DNA of 64,000 nt from Tsukamurella pseudospumae (GCF_001575205.1 NZ_LSRE01000050.1:186001-250000), one strand, 5' to 3'. Positions 24,337 to 32,935 are shown, counted from the first letter of the stretch. The notes: generated by a model from the letters alone, not told the origin. Numbers and translations are program-made.

Positions 24337-24690
24337 TCAGTCGAGCACCGAGCGGACGATCTGCGCGATGCGCTGCTCCGTGTCCGCGTCCACGGTCTCG
24401 AAGAACCAGGCTGCGGGCATCAGCGCACCGTCGATGCCGCCGGCCGGCCGGAAGCCTGCCTTCTCCGTGATGGCGAGGTTCATCCGGTCGTCGTTGCGCA
24501 GCGTGACGAGCGCGGGCGTGCTCGCCGATGCCGCGTAGGCGGGCATGCCGTACCAGATCCGCGGCTTCAATTCGGGGGCCGCAGCCACGATGATCTCGTG
24601 GACGCGCTGCATGATCGAGCGCCGCGGCTCGTCCATCTTCGCGATCTTCTCGACGACCTGCGCGAGGTTCTTCTCGTCCTTCGATGCCAT
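24337..24690 (-). CDS. DUF1801 (YdhG-like) protein
   Basis: 117 residues from ATG 24690 with GAGAGGAC upstream. The DUF1801 fold is seen in RRSIMQRVHEIIVAAAPELKPRIWYGMPAY (about 22-51), the conserved aromatic MPAY, and NLAITEKAGF; the family includes Bacillus iron-chaperone (Fra)-like proteins and YdhG. The exact role is unclear. It is divergent from the hypothetical gene at 24969, across a 278-bp gap with a hairpin and a repeated TCACGTG. Confidence 0.75.
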   Translation of the reverse strand: MASKDEKNLAQVVEKIAKMDEPRRSIMQRVHEIIVAAAPELKPRIWYGMPAYAASASTPALVTLRNDDRMNLAITEKAGFRPAGGIDGALMPAAWFFETVDADTEQRIAQIVRSVLD

Positions 24691-24707
24691 GTCATGTCCT
24701 CTCGTCG

Positions 24708-24820
24708 GCCGATGCCGAGCATCGGCGCGGTGAAGTCGGCGCGCGTGGGCGCCGCACCCCATCTGGACATGTCCTGAGTGGATCAGGCCTCTCCGCGATG
24801 ATTCACGTGACGATCACGTG
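24708..24820. promoter_or_regulatory. Hairpin and paired TCACGTG boxes in a divergent intergenic gap
   Basis: GCCGATGC (24708-24715) pairs with GCATCGGC (24719-24726) across a CGA loop, in the 5' region of the DUF1801 gene. TCACGTG occurs at 24803-24809 and 24814-24820, one helical turn (11 bp) apart; the core CACGTG is palindromic. The boxes are near the middle of the gap between two divergent genes and could be a regulator site. No regulator is next to them. Confidence 0.4.
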
Positions 24821-24968
24821 GAAGCGCAGTCGGTGGCCGTGCCACCTGCCTCCACCATAGACGATTGCCGGCCCGGCCGGCTCCGTCGGTCGGGCGACGG
24901 GCTGAGGTCGGAATACGCGCCGGGCCTGCGCGGTTCTGCGTGGGGAAGGTGAGAATCGGAGGCGAATA

Positions 24969-25610
24969 GTGCGACGAGTTCCTGACTTCACCACACATTC
25001 CGACCACGCCGCCCAGGCGCATTCCCTGCTCGCCGAGATGATCGAATCGCGCGATCTCGCGAGTGCGGTTCGTGATGCCCGCGCTGCGTCGAAGTCCTCG
25101 GACGTGGTCGCCCCGATCGCCTTGCACGACAGGGTCACTACTGCACTCGAGACGTCGGGATCGGCGGTCCCGGAATGGTTCGCCGTGGTGCGCGGTGATC
25201 TGCTCATCGAGGCCGGACTGGCGACGCGCGTACACGTCGAGACGCCGTGCTTCTGGTCCGGCGAGACCAGCCTCGCGCAGTTCCCGGGTGTGATCACCAC
25301 GAACGCCGGGTGGATCGACGGCGACGAGGTCGTCGAGGTCCACGTCGACCCCGCCAGCATCAGCCTCGATGAATTCGACCGCCTAGCCCGCGAGGAGATC
25401 TTCGCGCGCACCGACAAGGGACCCTTCCGGTTGGACAGACAGCCGCAGTTCTATCTCGAGAAGAGTCCGTGGCGGGCCGTCCCGATGACCGGGGCGCAAC
25501 GTACCGCGGTCAACCTCGCCGTGGCCTACGGCCGAGACCCGGCGCCCTACCTGAGCCCCCGACAGCTCCGAACATCGGCGCTACCGACCGACGCCGAGGA
25601 CCTCGAGTAG
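24969..25610 (+). CDS. Hypothetical protein
   Basis: 213 residues from GTG 24969, which has GGAGG 7 nt upstream. The sequence looks coding (balanced composition, mixed helix and strand). It starts with a helical part (DHAAQAHSLLAEMIESRDLASAVRDARAASK), then WFAVVRGDLLIEAGLATRVHVETPCFWSGETSLAQFPGVITTN, a strand-rich core with GWIDGDEVVEVHVD, and ends with a basic segment (LDRQPQFYLEKSPWRAVP). I recognise no family. The 3' end overlaps the convergent thioredoxin-fold gene by 30 bp. Confidence 0.65.
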   Translation: MRRVPDFTTHSDHAAQAHSLLAEMIESRDLASAVRDARAASKSSDVVAPIALHDRVTTALETSGSAVPEWFAVVRGDLLIEAGLATRVHVETPCFWSGETSLAQFPGVITTNAGWIDGDEVVEVHVDPASISLDEFDRLAREEIFARTDKGPFRLDRQPQFYLEKSPWRAVPMTGAQRTAVNLAVAYGRDPAPYLSPRQLRTSALPTDAEDLE

Positions 25611-26063
25611 GGCGTCAGGATCGAGCTGGAATCCCGCATAGACGATCGCCCCCTCCGGGTCGATGATCGTGAACCACGGGGTGCCACCGGTTCGGTAGTC
25701 CTCCATGAAGGTGGGCAGGTCGCGCCCCTCCGGCGGCACATCCTGGCCGAACGGCACTGCCAGGCCGTACTTCTCCTGATCGATCCGCAGCTTGTCGGAC
25801 GTGTTCTCCTCAGCGCCCTCGAAGACCGTCTGAATGACCGCGATGCCGATGTCCGAGTCCGCGAGTCGGTCGTACAGGTAGCGCAGCGTGGGGAAACCGT
25901 GTGCGTGGCACCCCGGGCACCAGTGCTGGAAGCAGAAGATGATCCTGAATCCGCTGCCGAGGTCGCCCAGCCGCACCGGCCGGTCGAGCGGCTGCCCGTC
26001 CGGCCCGATCCATTCGTCCACCCGGAGTTCAGGTGCCCGCCGACGCTCCTGATCGGTACCCAT
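25581..26063 (-). CDS. Thioredoxin-fold (redoxin/TlpA-like) protein
   Basis: A 160-residue thioredoxin-like protein. The active-site CPGC lies in FQHWCPGCHAHGFPTL (about 45-60), and the cis-Pro is in GTPWFTIIDPEGAIVYAG (about 127-144). The extra helix between strands (DRLADSDIGIAVIQTVFEGAEENTSDKLR) resembles AhpC/TSA and redoxin-type peroxidases. There is no signal peptide, so it acts in the cytoplasm. Likely role: thiol-disulfide exchange or peroxide reduction. Its stop overlaps the convergent hypothetical gene by 30 bp. Confidence 0.8.
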   Translation of the reverse strand: MGTDQERRRAPELRVDEWIGPDGQPLDRPVRLGDLGSGFRIIFCFQHWCPGCHAHGFPTLRYLYDRLADSDIGIAVIQTVFEGAEENTSDKLRIDQEKYGLAVPFGQDVPPEGRDLPTFMEDYRTGGTPWFTIIDPEGAIVYAGFQLDPDALLEVLGVGR

Positions 26064-26131
26064 CGATGCCTCATTTCGTGTGGTTCGGTCCCCGTCCTGC
26101 CACCGACGAGCGACGCCTGGTCTCCACCCGA

Positions 26132-26527
26132 TCAGATCGAGAGCACCGGATCAATCGTGTCGAGCCCCAAGTGCTCCGCTACCGACCTCATGTTCGCATC
26201 GTGGGTGGCGACCGTGACCGACTCCCCGATCAGCAGCGCGGTCGCGAGGTGCAGAGCATCGAGCGTCTTGACGTGACGCTCGATCGACTCGGCCACCGTG
26301 TGAACTTCACGGGAGATGTCGAACAAGCCGACTCGGCTGAGCAGCGGCTCCGCGTCCAACAGGGGTCGCTCGTCTCGGCGCAGCACGCGCACGACCTCGG
26401 TGCGCAGCAGCCGTCACGATACGAAATCGGTGCCAGGCGATTCCATCCACGCATGGAGCCTAAGCCGCTCGGGGACATCGAGAATCGTCCGCAACGCGAC
26501 AGAGGAATCACGATAGACGATGCCCAC
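26132..26527 (-). pseudogene. vapC: VapC-type PIN toxin, interrupted by an in-frame TGA
   Basis: The frame from GTG 26527 reads a PIN-domain RNase: VYRDSSVALRTILDVPERLRLHAW at the N-terminus, then FVS-stop-RLLRTEVVRVLRRDE, then TLDALHLATALLIGESVTVATHDANM. The catalytic acidic residues Asp7, the Glu after the stop, and the two Asp residues of DALHLA and THDANM are all present. The TGA is codon 38 (26416-26414), where relatives have Ser or similar. There is no SECIS-like hairpin after it, so readthrough as selenocysteine is unlikely. The gene begins 3 nt after the antitoxin stop. Internal starts after the stop (GTG near 26392) would give an 86-residue protein without Asp7. Confidence 0.8.
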
Positions 26528-26530
26528 GAG

Positions 26531-26809
26531 TCAGTGCTCGCCCTTCATCTCGTCGAGCAGCGCATCAAGATCCCCGGGCTCGTAGCGGGGACCGCCCACG
26601 ACCTCGGGCCACGCAACGGGCTTCACAGCCGGAGCCGTGTAGCGCCCCTGCCTTTCGGCTCGGGCGAGGGCATCATCCTGGCCCCGATAGGAACTGATCC
26701 GCCATCGGGGCTTCCCCCGCTCCGTCACGATCACCTCGCCCGCCTCGGTGGCCTGTGCGAGCACCTCCGAGGTGCGCTGGCGGAGTTCTCGCTTCGTCAC
26801 CGTCGACAC
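26531..26809 (-). CDS. vapB: Phd/YefM-family antitoxin
   Basis: A 92-residue antitoxin. The Phd/YefM N-terminal DNA-binding half is STVTKRELRQRTSEVLAQATEAGEVIVTERGKPRWRI (about 2-38), and the C-terminal half (EPGDLDALLDEMKGEH) is the disordered toxin-neutralising segment. Start GTG 26809. It directly precedes the PIN toxin gene, as in VapBC or Phd-PIN modules. With the toxin broken, the antitoxin could persist only as a regulator or remnant. Confidence 0.88.
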   Translation of the reverse strand: MSTVTKRELRQRTSEVLAQATEAGEVIVTERGKPRWRISSYRGQDDALARAERQGRYTAPAVKPVAWPEVVGGPRYEPGDLDALLDEMKGEH

Positions 26810-26941
26810 GACCCCAAGGTATTACGCATGTCAGACAACACGGCTGGTCTGGCGACCATCGGTCAGGAATCGAGAAGTGCCGCCACCACCGGTGTGCGTA
26901 GGCTCGGATCAACGCAGATCGACAGGCAGAGGAGCGAGCCC

Positions 26942-27409
26942 GTGACCATCGTCAGCTACACCGAGATCGACCAGGCCGGACTGGAGTCCTCACCGGTGGC
27001 GCCGGCGTTGGCCGGGTTGCGTGCGCACGAGGCGCGCTACTTCGCCACCAAGTACAAGTCCGACTACAACACCGCCGCACCGTCGGATCGGGCCGACGTG
27101 GTGGCGTGGGTCGAGGAGATCCTGCGCACCGAACGCGACATCGAGTTCGCCTCCCCCATCCTCGAGGTCTTCGTCTACGAGGACGACGAGCTCTACTGGC
27201 CCACCCTGTACTTCCAGGACGGTGTCGCCGTCAACGTGCTGTGGACGAAGGCCGACGGCGGCAAGCGGGCCGTCGGCTTCAAGCTCAGCGTGGGGATGAA
27301 CCCGCCGGAGGAGCTCGCCGCGTTCAAGTGGGTCCGTCAGCGCTCCAAGCTCGCCGGGGAGATCCGAGGCAGCTACTTCGTCATCAAGGGCGAGCATCCC
27401 CTGCCCTGA
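26942..27409 (+). CDS. Conserved hypothetical protein (possible phage or stress-associated fold)
   Basis: 155 residues from GTG 26942, with AGAGGAG 7 nt upstream. The chain is alpha/beta with no signal peptide or membrane segment: SYTEIDQAGLESSPVAPALAGLRAHEARYFATKYKSDYNTAAPSDRADVVAWVEEILRTERDIEF, then strands FVYEDDELYWPTLYFQDGVAVNVLWTKADGGKRAVGFKLSVGM. I do not recognise the family. It is convergent with the phnA-like gene with 6 bp between stops. Confidence 0.65.
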   Translation: MTIVSYTEIDQAGLESSPVAPALAGLRAHEARYFATKYKSDYNTAAPSDRADVVAWVEEILRTERDIEFASPILEVFVYEDDELYWPTLYFQDGVAVNVLWTKADGGKRAVGFKLSVGMNPPEELAAFKWVRQRSKLAGEIRGSYFVIKGEHPLP

Positions 27410-27415
27410 TGGGAG

Positions 27416-27784
27416 TCAGGGAGCGACCTTCTTGACGACGCTCGACTTGAGCTGCATCCGGCCGAAACCCGGGACGTTCGCATCGATGTCGTGGTCACCG
27501 ACACCGTCGGCGATGAGCCTGATGCCCCGTACCTTGGTCCCCACCTTGATGACGCCACCGCCGCCGCCCTTGACCTTCACGGTCTTGGTGACGGACACGG
27601 TGTCGCCGTCCGCGAGCAGGTTCCCGACTGAGTCCTTGATGCCGTCCGTCGCGCCCGGGGAGTCCGACGGTGCGCCGTCGGCCCCGGTCCACTCGTGGCC
27701 GCACATCGGACAGACCAGGAGAGCGCCCTGCTCGTACGTGTAGGCCTCACCGCACTCCGGGCACGCCGGCAGTGCGTCAGACAT
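27416..27784 (-). CDS. PhnA/YjdM-like zinc-ribbon protein
   Basis: A 122-residue protein of the PhnA/YjdM family. An N-terminal zinc ribbon CPECGEAYTYEQGALLVCPMCGHEW (about 8-32; four Cys ligands) is followed by a C-terminal domain with the highly conserved IKDSVGNLLADGDTVSVTKTVKVKGGGGGVIKVGTKVRGIRLI and IDANVPGFGRMQLKSSVVKKV. Despite the name, a phosphonate role is not established. The ATG (27784) overlaps the YchF stop, so it is translated after ychF in the same operon. Confidence 0.9.
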   Translation of the reverse strand: MSDALPACPECGEAYTYEQGALLVCPMCGHEWTGADGAPSDSPGATDGIKDSVGNLLADGDTVSVTKTVKVKGGGGGVIKVGTKVRGIRLIADGVGDHDIDANVPGFGRMQLKSSVVKKVAP

Positions 27785-28850
27785 TGAAGCGGAACTCGAC
27801 CACGTCACCGTCGTTCATGACGTAGTCCTTGCCCTCCATGCGGACCTTGCCCGCGGCCTTCGCCGCAGCCATCGTGCCGTTGGCGTCGAGGTCGGCGAAG
27901 GAGACGATCTCGGCCTTGATGAAGCCCTTCTCGAAATCGGTGTGGATCACGCCGGCGGCCTTGGGCGCGGTGTCGCCCTTGCGGATCGTCCAGGCGCGCG
28001 ACTCCTTCGGGCCCGCGGTGAGGTAGGTCTGCAGGCCCAGGGTGTGGAAGCCGGCGCGGGCGAGCGAGTCGAGACCCGGCTCGTCCTGGCCGATGGACTC
28101 GAGCATCTCCGCCTGGTCCTCGGGGTCGAGCTCCAGCAGCTCGGACTCGATCTTCGCGTCCAGGAAGACGGAGTCCGCCGGGGCCACAGCGGCAGCGAGC
28201 TCGGCCCGCTTGTCCGCGTCGGTGAGCACGCCCTCGTCGGCGTTGAAGACGTAGAGGAAGGGCTTGGCGGTCATGAGGTGCAGCTCGCGGATCGGCGCGG
28301 TGTCGAAGCCGGCGGCGAACAGCGTCTTCCCGTCGGTGAGGACCGCCTCGGCGGCCTTGACCGATTCCACGGTCTCGGCGAGGTCCTTGTTCTTGCGCGC
28401 ATCCTTCTCGAGGCGCGGCAGTGCCTTCTCGATGGTCTGCAGATCCGCGAGGATCAGCTCGGTGGCGACGGTGTCGATGTCGGCGAGCGGGTCGACCTTG
28501 CCGGCCACGTGCACGACGTCCTCGTCGGAGAAGACGCGCACCACCTGGCAGATCGCGTCGGCCTCGCGGATGTTGGAGAGGAACTGGTTGCCCATGCCCT
28601 CGCCCTCGGACGCGCCCTTGACGATGCCGGCGATGTCGACGAAGGACACCGTCGCGGGGAGGATCCGCTCGGACCCGAAGATCTCCGCGAGACGGTTCAA
28701 CCGCGGGTCGGGCAGGTTGACCACGCCGACATTCGGCTCGATGGTGGCGAACGGGTAGTTCGCCGCCTCCACCTCACTGTTGGTGAGGGCGTTGAACAGG
28801 GTGGACTTGCCGACGTTGGGCAGTCCGACGATTCCGAGGGTAAGGCTCAC
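27777..28850 (-). CDS. ychF: Redox-regulated ATPase YchF (Obg-like ATPase)
   Basis: A 357-residue OLA1/YchF P-loop protein. The motifs are GLPNVGKSTLFNALTNS (G1, about 8-24), the switch region PFATIEPN (33-40), DIAGIVKGASEGEGMGNQFLSNIREADAI (70-98), a coiled coil, NADEG-type G4 variant (FNADEGVL), and the C-terminal TGS domain (TYLTAGPKESRAWTIRKGDTAPKAAGVIHTDF). It binds and hydrolyses ATP rather than GTP and associates with ribosomes. The position next to the Rv1111c/ispH region matches the mycobacterial order. Confidence 0.96.
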   Translation of the reverse strand: MSLTLGIVGLPNVGKSTLFNALTNSEVEAANYPFATIEPNVGVVNLPDPRLNRLAEIFGSERILPATVSFVDIAGIVKGASEGEGMGNQFLSNIREADAICQVVRVFSDEDVVHVAGKVDPLADIDTVATELILADLQTIEKALPRLEKDARKNKDLAETVESVKAAEAVLTDGKTLFAAGFDTAPIRELHLMTAKPFLYVFNADEGVLTDADKRAELAAAVAPADSVFLDAKIESELLELDPEDQAEMLESIGQDEPGLDSLARAGFHTLGLQTYLTAGPKESRAWTIRKGDTAPKAAGVIHTDFEKGFIKAEIVSFADLDANGTMAAAKAAGKVRMEGKDYVMNDGDVVEFRFNV

Positions 28851-28965
28851 GGGGCCTCATTCTACGTGCCCGGATCCGGCGCGAATCCCCCGCGCCCGAG
28901 CCCCGCGGGTGACACGATGACCCTTGCGAATCACCACCGTGATTCCCGACCTTCGAGGAGGCAGC

Positions 28966-31236
28966 GTGTCAGCTCCCACCGCACCGTCGAACACGGAGAC
29001 GGACGGCGACATCACCTACGTCCGCACCGACCCGTCCCTGCCACCCGTGGCGATCATCGACCGTTCGCCGATCACGACGAAGCACAAGGTGATCTTCGGC
29101 GTCATCGCGATCATCGGCGCCGTGGCCTGGGCGATGATCGCCCTCGCCCGCGGCGAGACCGTCAACGCGGTGTGGTTCGTGCTGGCGGCCGTGTGCACCT
29201 ACGTCGTGGGCTACCGCTTCTACGCACGGCTCATCGAGCTCAAGGTCGTGCGCCCGCGCGACGACCACGCCACTCCGGCGGAGATCCTCGACAACGGCAC
29301 GGACTACATGCCGACGGACCGCAGGGTCCTGTTCGGCCACCACTTCGCGGCGATCGCCGGCGCCGGGCCGCTCGTCGGCCCCGTCCTCGCCGCGCAGATG
29401 GGTTACCTGCCCGGCACGATCTGGATCATCGTCGGCGCCCTGGTCGCGGGCTGCGTCCAGGATTACCTCGTGCTGTGGATCGCTACCCGGCGCCGCGGCC
29501 GCTCGCTGGGCCAGATGATCCGCGACGAGCTCGGCGCCGTCGGCGGCGCCGCGGCGATCATCGGCATCGCCGCGATCATGACGATCCTCATCGCGGTGCT
29601 CGCGCTGGTCGTCGTGCAGGCGCTGGGCCACAGCCCGTGGGGCGTGTTCTCCATCGCGGCGACCATTCCCATCGCCCTGTTCATGGGTGTGTACCTGCGC
29701 TACCTGCGACCGGGCCGGGTGTCCGAGGTCTCGCTGATCGGCTGCGTGCTGCTGCTGGCGGCGGTGATCGGCGGCCGCTACGTCGGCGAGAGCGGCTGGG
29801 GCAAGGAGCTGTTCACCCTGACACCGGTCCAGCTGAGCTGGGCGATCATCATCTACGGCTTCGCGGCGTCGGTGCTGCCGGTGTGGCTGCTGCTGGCGCC
29901 CCGCGACTACCTCTCGACCTTCATGAAAGTCGGCACCATCGTGCTGCTGGCCGTGGGCATCATCATCGCCCGCCCGCTCATGGAGGCCCCGGCGGTCTCC
30001 GACTTCGCCACCCGCGGCGACGGCCCCGTCTTCGCCGGCTCCCTGTTCCCCTTCCTCTTCATCACCATCGCCTGCGGCGCGCTCTCGGGCTTCCACGCCC
30101 TGGTGAGCTCCGGCACCACGCCGAAGCTGCTGGAGAAGGAGGGGCAGATGCGGCTGATCGGCTACGGCGGAATGCTCACCGAGTCGTTCGTGGCGATCAT
30201 GGCGCTGATCACCGCGTCGATCATCAACCAGCACTTCTACTTCGCGATGAACGCACCGCTCGCGAAGACCGGCGGCACCGCCGAGACCGCGGCCACCTAC
30301 GTCAATTCCCTGGGTCTGAGCGGTGATCCGATCACCGGGCAGGAGATCGCGCAGGCCGCCAAGGACGTCGGCGAGGAGAGCATCGTCTCCCGCACCGGTG
30401 GCGCCCCGACGCTGGCGCTCGGCATGTCGGAGGTGCTGCACCAGGTGTTCGGCGGATCGTCGATGAAGTCCTTCTGGTACCACTTCGCGATCATGTTCGA
30501 GGCGCTGTTCATCCTCACCACCGTCGACGCCGGCACGCGCGTCGCCCGCTTCCTCGTCTCCGACGCCCTGAGCAATCTGGGCGGCCCGTTCCAGCGGCTC
30601 AAGGACCCCAGCTGGCGCGTCGGCGCCTGGGGCGCTTCGCTGCTCGTCGTCGCGGCCTGGGGCAGCATCCTGCTGATGGGCGTCACCGATCCGCTCGGCG
30701 GCATCAACACGCTGTTCCCGCTCTTCGGCATCGCCAACCAGCTCCTCGCCGCGATGGCGCTGACCGTGGTGGTCGTGGTGGTGGTCAAGAAAGGCTACTA
30801 CAAGTGGGTCTGGATACCGGCGATCCCGCTCGTCTGGGACCTGATCATCACCATGGTGGCGTCGTGGCAGAAGATCTTCAGCGCCGACCCCGCCGTGGGA
30901 TACTGGAAGCAGCACAGCAACTTCAAGGCCGCAGCCGAGGCAGGCCTGCAGAAGTACGGATCCGCGAAGACGCCCGAGGCGATCGACGCGGTGGTGCGCA
31001 ACACCTTCATCCAGGGCACGCTGTCGATCGTGTTCGCCGTCATGGTCCTGATCGTGGTGATCATGGGCGTCTGGACGATCTACCGCACCGTGTCCGGCAA
31101 CGGCCGCCCGCTCACCGAGGAGGAGCCGGTGCCCAGCACGCTGTTCGCCCCGAAGGGACTCATCCCCACAGCGGCGGAGAGGAAGGTGCAGGAGCAATGG
31201 GACGCAACGGGAGTGACCCGATCATCCGGGCACTGA
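28966..31236 (+). CDS. cstA: Carbon starvation protein CstA (pyruvate/peptide permease)
   Basis: A 756-residue membrane protein with about 17 hydrophobic segments. The CstA signatures are GYRFYARLIELKVVRPRDD, NGTDYMPTDRRVLFGHHFAAIAGAGPLVGPVLAAQMGYLPG (about 105-145), the SGTTPKLLEKEGQMRLIGYGGMLTES segment and GGINTLFPLFGIANQLLAAMAL. CstA and BtsT import pyruvate or peptides during nutrient limitation. The GTG start (28966) has GAGGAGG just upstream; the ATG frame at 28924 does not. It overlaps the following ybdD gene by 40 bp. Confidence 0.94.
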   Translation: MSAPTAPSNTETDGDITYVRTDPSLPPVAIIDRSPITTKHKVIFGVIAIIGAVAWAMIALARGETVNAVWFVLAAVCTYVVGYRFYARLIELKVVRPRDDHATPAEILDNGTDYMPTDRRVLFGHHFAAIAGAGPLVGPVLAAQMGYLPGTIWIIVGALVAGCVQDYLVLWIATRRRGRSLGQMIRDELGAVGGAAAIIGIAAIMTILIAVLALVVVQALGHSPWGVFSIAATIPIALFMGVYLRYLRPGRVSEVSLIGCVLLLAAVIGGRYVGESGWGKELFTLTPVQLSWAIIIYGFAASVLPVWLLLAPRDYLSTFMKVGTIVLLAVGIIIARPLMEAPAVSDFATRGDGPVFAGSLFPFLFITIACGALSGFHALVSSGTTPKLLEKEGQMRLIGYGGMLTESFVAIMALITASIINQHFYFAMNAPLAKTGGTAETAATYVNSLGLSGDPITGQEIAQAAKDVGEESIVSRTGGAPTLALGMSEVLHQVFGGSSMKSFWYHFAIMFEALFILTTVDAGTRVARFLVSDALSNLGGPFQRLKDPSWRVGAWGASLLVVAAWGSILLMGVTDPLGGINTLFPLFGIANQLLAAMALTVVVVVVVKKGYYKWVWIPAIPLVWDLIITMVASWQKIFSADPAVGYWKQHSNFKAAAEAGLQKYGSAKTPEAIDAVVRNTFIQGTLSIVFAVMVLIVVIMGVWTIYRTVSGNGRPLTEEEPVPSTLFAPKGLIPTAAERKVQEQWDATGVTRSSGH

Positions 31237-31397
31237 AGGCGGTCCGCTGGTACGTGGGATCGGTGATGGGCGACAACCACTACCAGCGGTACGTCGAGCA
31301 CCGTCGGGCCACCCACCCGGACGAGCCGGTCATGACCGAGCGGGAGTACTGGAAGGCGCGCCACGACGGCGCGACCGTCCAGGTCCGCTGCTGCTGA
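31197..31397 (+). CDS. YbdD/YjiX family small protein
   Basis: A 66-residue protein with the family hallmarks: VRWYVGSVMGDNHYQRYVEHRRATHPDEPVMTEREYWKARHD, ending in the paired cysteines VQVRCC. In E. coli, ybdD follows cstA and yjiX follows btsT and both affect the permease. Here the ATG lies inside the end of cstA (40-bp overlap, different frame), which points to tight translational coupling. Too short for most gene callers. Confidence 0.88.
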   Translation: MGRNGSDPIIRALKAVRWYVGSVMGDNHYQRYVEHRRATHPDEPVMTEREYWKARHDGATVQVRCC

Positions 31398-31465
31398 ACG
31401 GCGCACCGACGACGGTGTCCGAAACCCGCTAGCGCGATCGCTCCGGCGGTGCGAGAGTCGAGGAC

Positions 31466-32935
31466 GTGACCAACGGATCAGCACTCCTCGACTTCGACCG
31501 GTGCTACCGGGCGATCGCCGGCCGGGACGCGCGGTTCGACGGGCAGTTCTACACGGCCGTCGCGACCACCGGCATCTACTGCCGGCCGTCATGCCCCGCC
31601 ACGACCCCGAAGCCGCAGAACGTGAGCTTCCACATCACGGCCGCCGCCGCCCAGGCCGCCGGGTACCGGGCGTGCCGACGGTGCCTCCCCGACGCCGTGC
31701 CCGGCTCGCCCCGGTGGAACCTCGAATCCGACCTCGCGGCGCGGGCCATGCGCCTCATCGCCGACGGCGTCGTCGACCGCGACGGGGTGTCCGGCCTCGC
31801 CGAGCGACTCGGGTACAGCCCGCGGCAGCTCACCCGCGTCCTCACCGCGGAGCTCGGCGCCGGCCCGCTCGCCCTGGCCCGCGCCCACCGCGCCACCACG
31901 GCACGGATCCTCATCACGAGCACCCCGATGCCCTTCTCGGACATCGCCTACGCCGCGGGCTTCACCTCCATCCGGCAGTTCAACGACACCGTCCGCGAGG
32001 TCTTCGCCCGCACACCGTCGGAACTACGGGCACAGCGGAGCCCCGACCGCACCGGCGCCACCGGGGAGATCACCCTCCGCCTCGCGCTGCGCGGGCCCTA
32101 CGCCACCGGGTGGGTGCGGTGGTTCCTCACCGCGCACGCCGTCCCGGGCCTCGAGCACGCCGACGGTGACCGCTACACGCGCGTCCTGAACCTGCCGGGC
32201 GGGAACGGGATCGTCACCGTCGACCTGAGTACCGCGACGGACAGGTACGTCCGTGCCACCCTGTCGCTGACCGCGATGAGCGACCTCGGCGCGGCGGTCG
32301 CCCGGCTGCGACACCTGCTCGACCTGGACGCGGATCCACTGGCCGTGGACGAGGCGCTGGCCGCCGATGCACGACTCGCGCCCCTCGTCGAGGCCACGCC
32401 GGGCATCCGCTTGTTCGGCTGCGTGGACCCGGCGGAGCTGCTGCTGCGCACCATGATCGGGCAGCAGATATCCATCGCGGCGGCGGCGACCCATCAGGCA
32501 CGGCTCGTCGACGCGCTGGGCGCGGAGGTCGACGACCCCGGGGGGCGGGTCACGCGGGCCTTCCCCACCCCGGCCGCGGTGGCCGAACGCGGGGGCGACG
32601 TGCTCACCGGCCCGCGAGCGCGGATCGCCGCGATCCTCGGGGTGGCAGCGGAACTCGCCGACGGGCGGCTCGAGCTGCACTCCGGCATGACCCGCGCCGA
32701 GACCCGCGCGGAACTGCTCCGGCTCAAGGGAATCGGCCCGTGGACCGCCGACTACGTCGCGATGCGCCTGCTCGCCGACCCCGACACACTGCTCTCATCC
32801 GACCTCGTGGTCGCGAAGGGCGCGAAGCACCTCGACCTCGACATCACCACGAACCGCTGGAGCCCGTGGGGCAGCTACGTCTCGCTGCACCTGTGGAACC
32901 ACGCCCTCACCACCGACCGGAGGATCACCCCGTGA
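31466..32935 (+). CDS. AdaA-AlkA fusion: methylation-sensing regulator and DNA-3-methyladenine glycosylase
   Basis: A 489-residue fusion. Residues 1-80 are the Ada zinc domain with Cys39, Cys43, Cys70 and Cys73 (YCRPSC...CRRC); Cys39 accepts a methyl from phosphotriesters. About 95-190 is an AraC-type helix-turn-helix (LAERLGYSPRQLTRVLTAELGAGPLALARAHR; PFSDIAYAAGFTSIRQFNDTVREVF). About 200-489 is an AlkA glycosylase with its N-terminal domain and a helix-hairpin-helix (LRLKGIGPWTADYVAMR, from 418), and the catalytic Asp446 in SSDL. It should both activate the adaptive response and excise alkylated bases. It is coupled to ogt by GTGA. Confidence 0.95.
   Translation: MTNGSALLDFDRCYRAIAGRDARFDGQFYTAVATTGIYCRPSCPATTPKPQNVSFHITAAAAQAAGYRACRRCLPDAVPGSPRWNLESDLAARAMRLIADGVVDRDGVSGLAERLGYSPRQLTRVLTAELGAGPLALARAHRATTARILITSTPMPFSDIAYAAGFTSIRQFNDTVREVFARTPSELRAQRSPDRTGATGEITLRLALRGPYATGWVRWFLTAHAVPGLEHADGDRYTRVLNLPGGNGIVTVDLSTATDRYVRATLSLTAMSDLGAAVARLRHLLDLDADPLAVDEALAADARLAPLVEATPGIRLFGCVDPAELLLRTMIGQQISIAAAATHQARLVDALGAEVDDPGGRVTRAFPTPAAVAERGGDVLTGPRARIAAILGVAAELADGRLELHSGMTRAETRAELLRLKGIGPWTADYVAMRLLADPDTLLSSDLVVAKGAKHLDLDITTNRWSPWGSYVSLHLWNHALTTDRRITP

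Noticed and set aside
26414-26416. Selenocysteine insertion at the vapC UGA
   Set aside because: The sequence after the UGA lacks a stem with a GGUCU loop at about 11 nt, and PIN toxins are not known selenoproteins.
27942-31197. Long frames (742 and 794 codons) overlapping ychF and cstA on the wrong strand or frame
   Set aside because: Composition is His/Asp/Gly/Arg-rich shadow sequence and no start has a ribosome-binding site; ychF and cstA are unmistakable.
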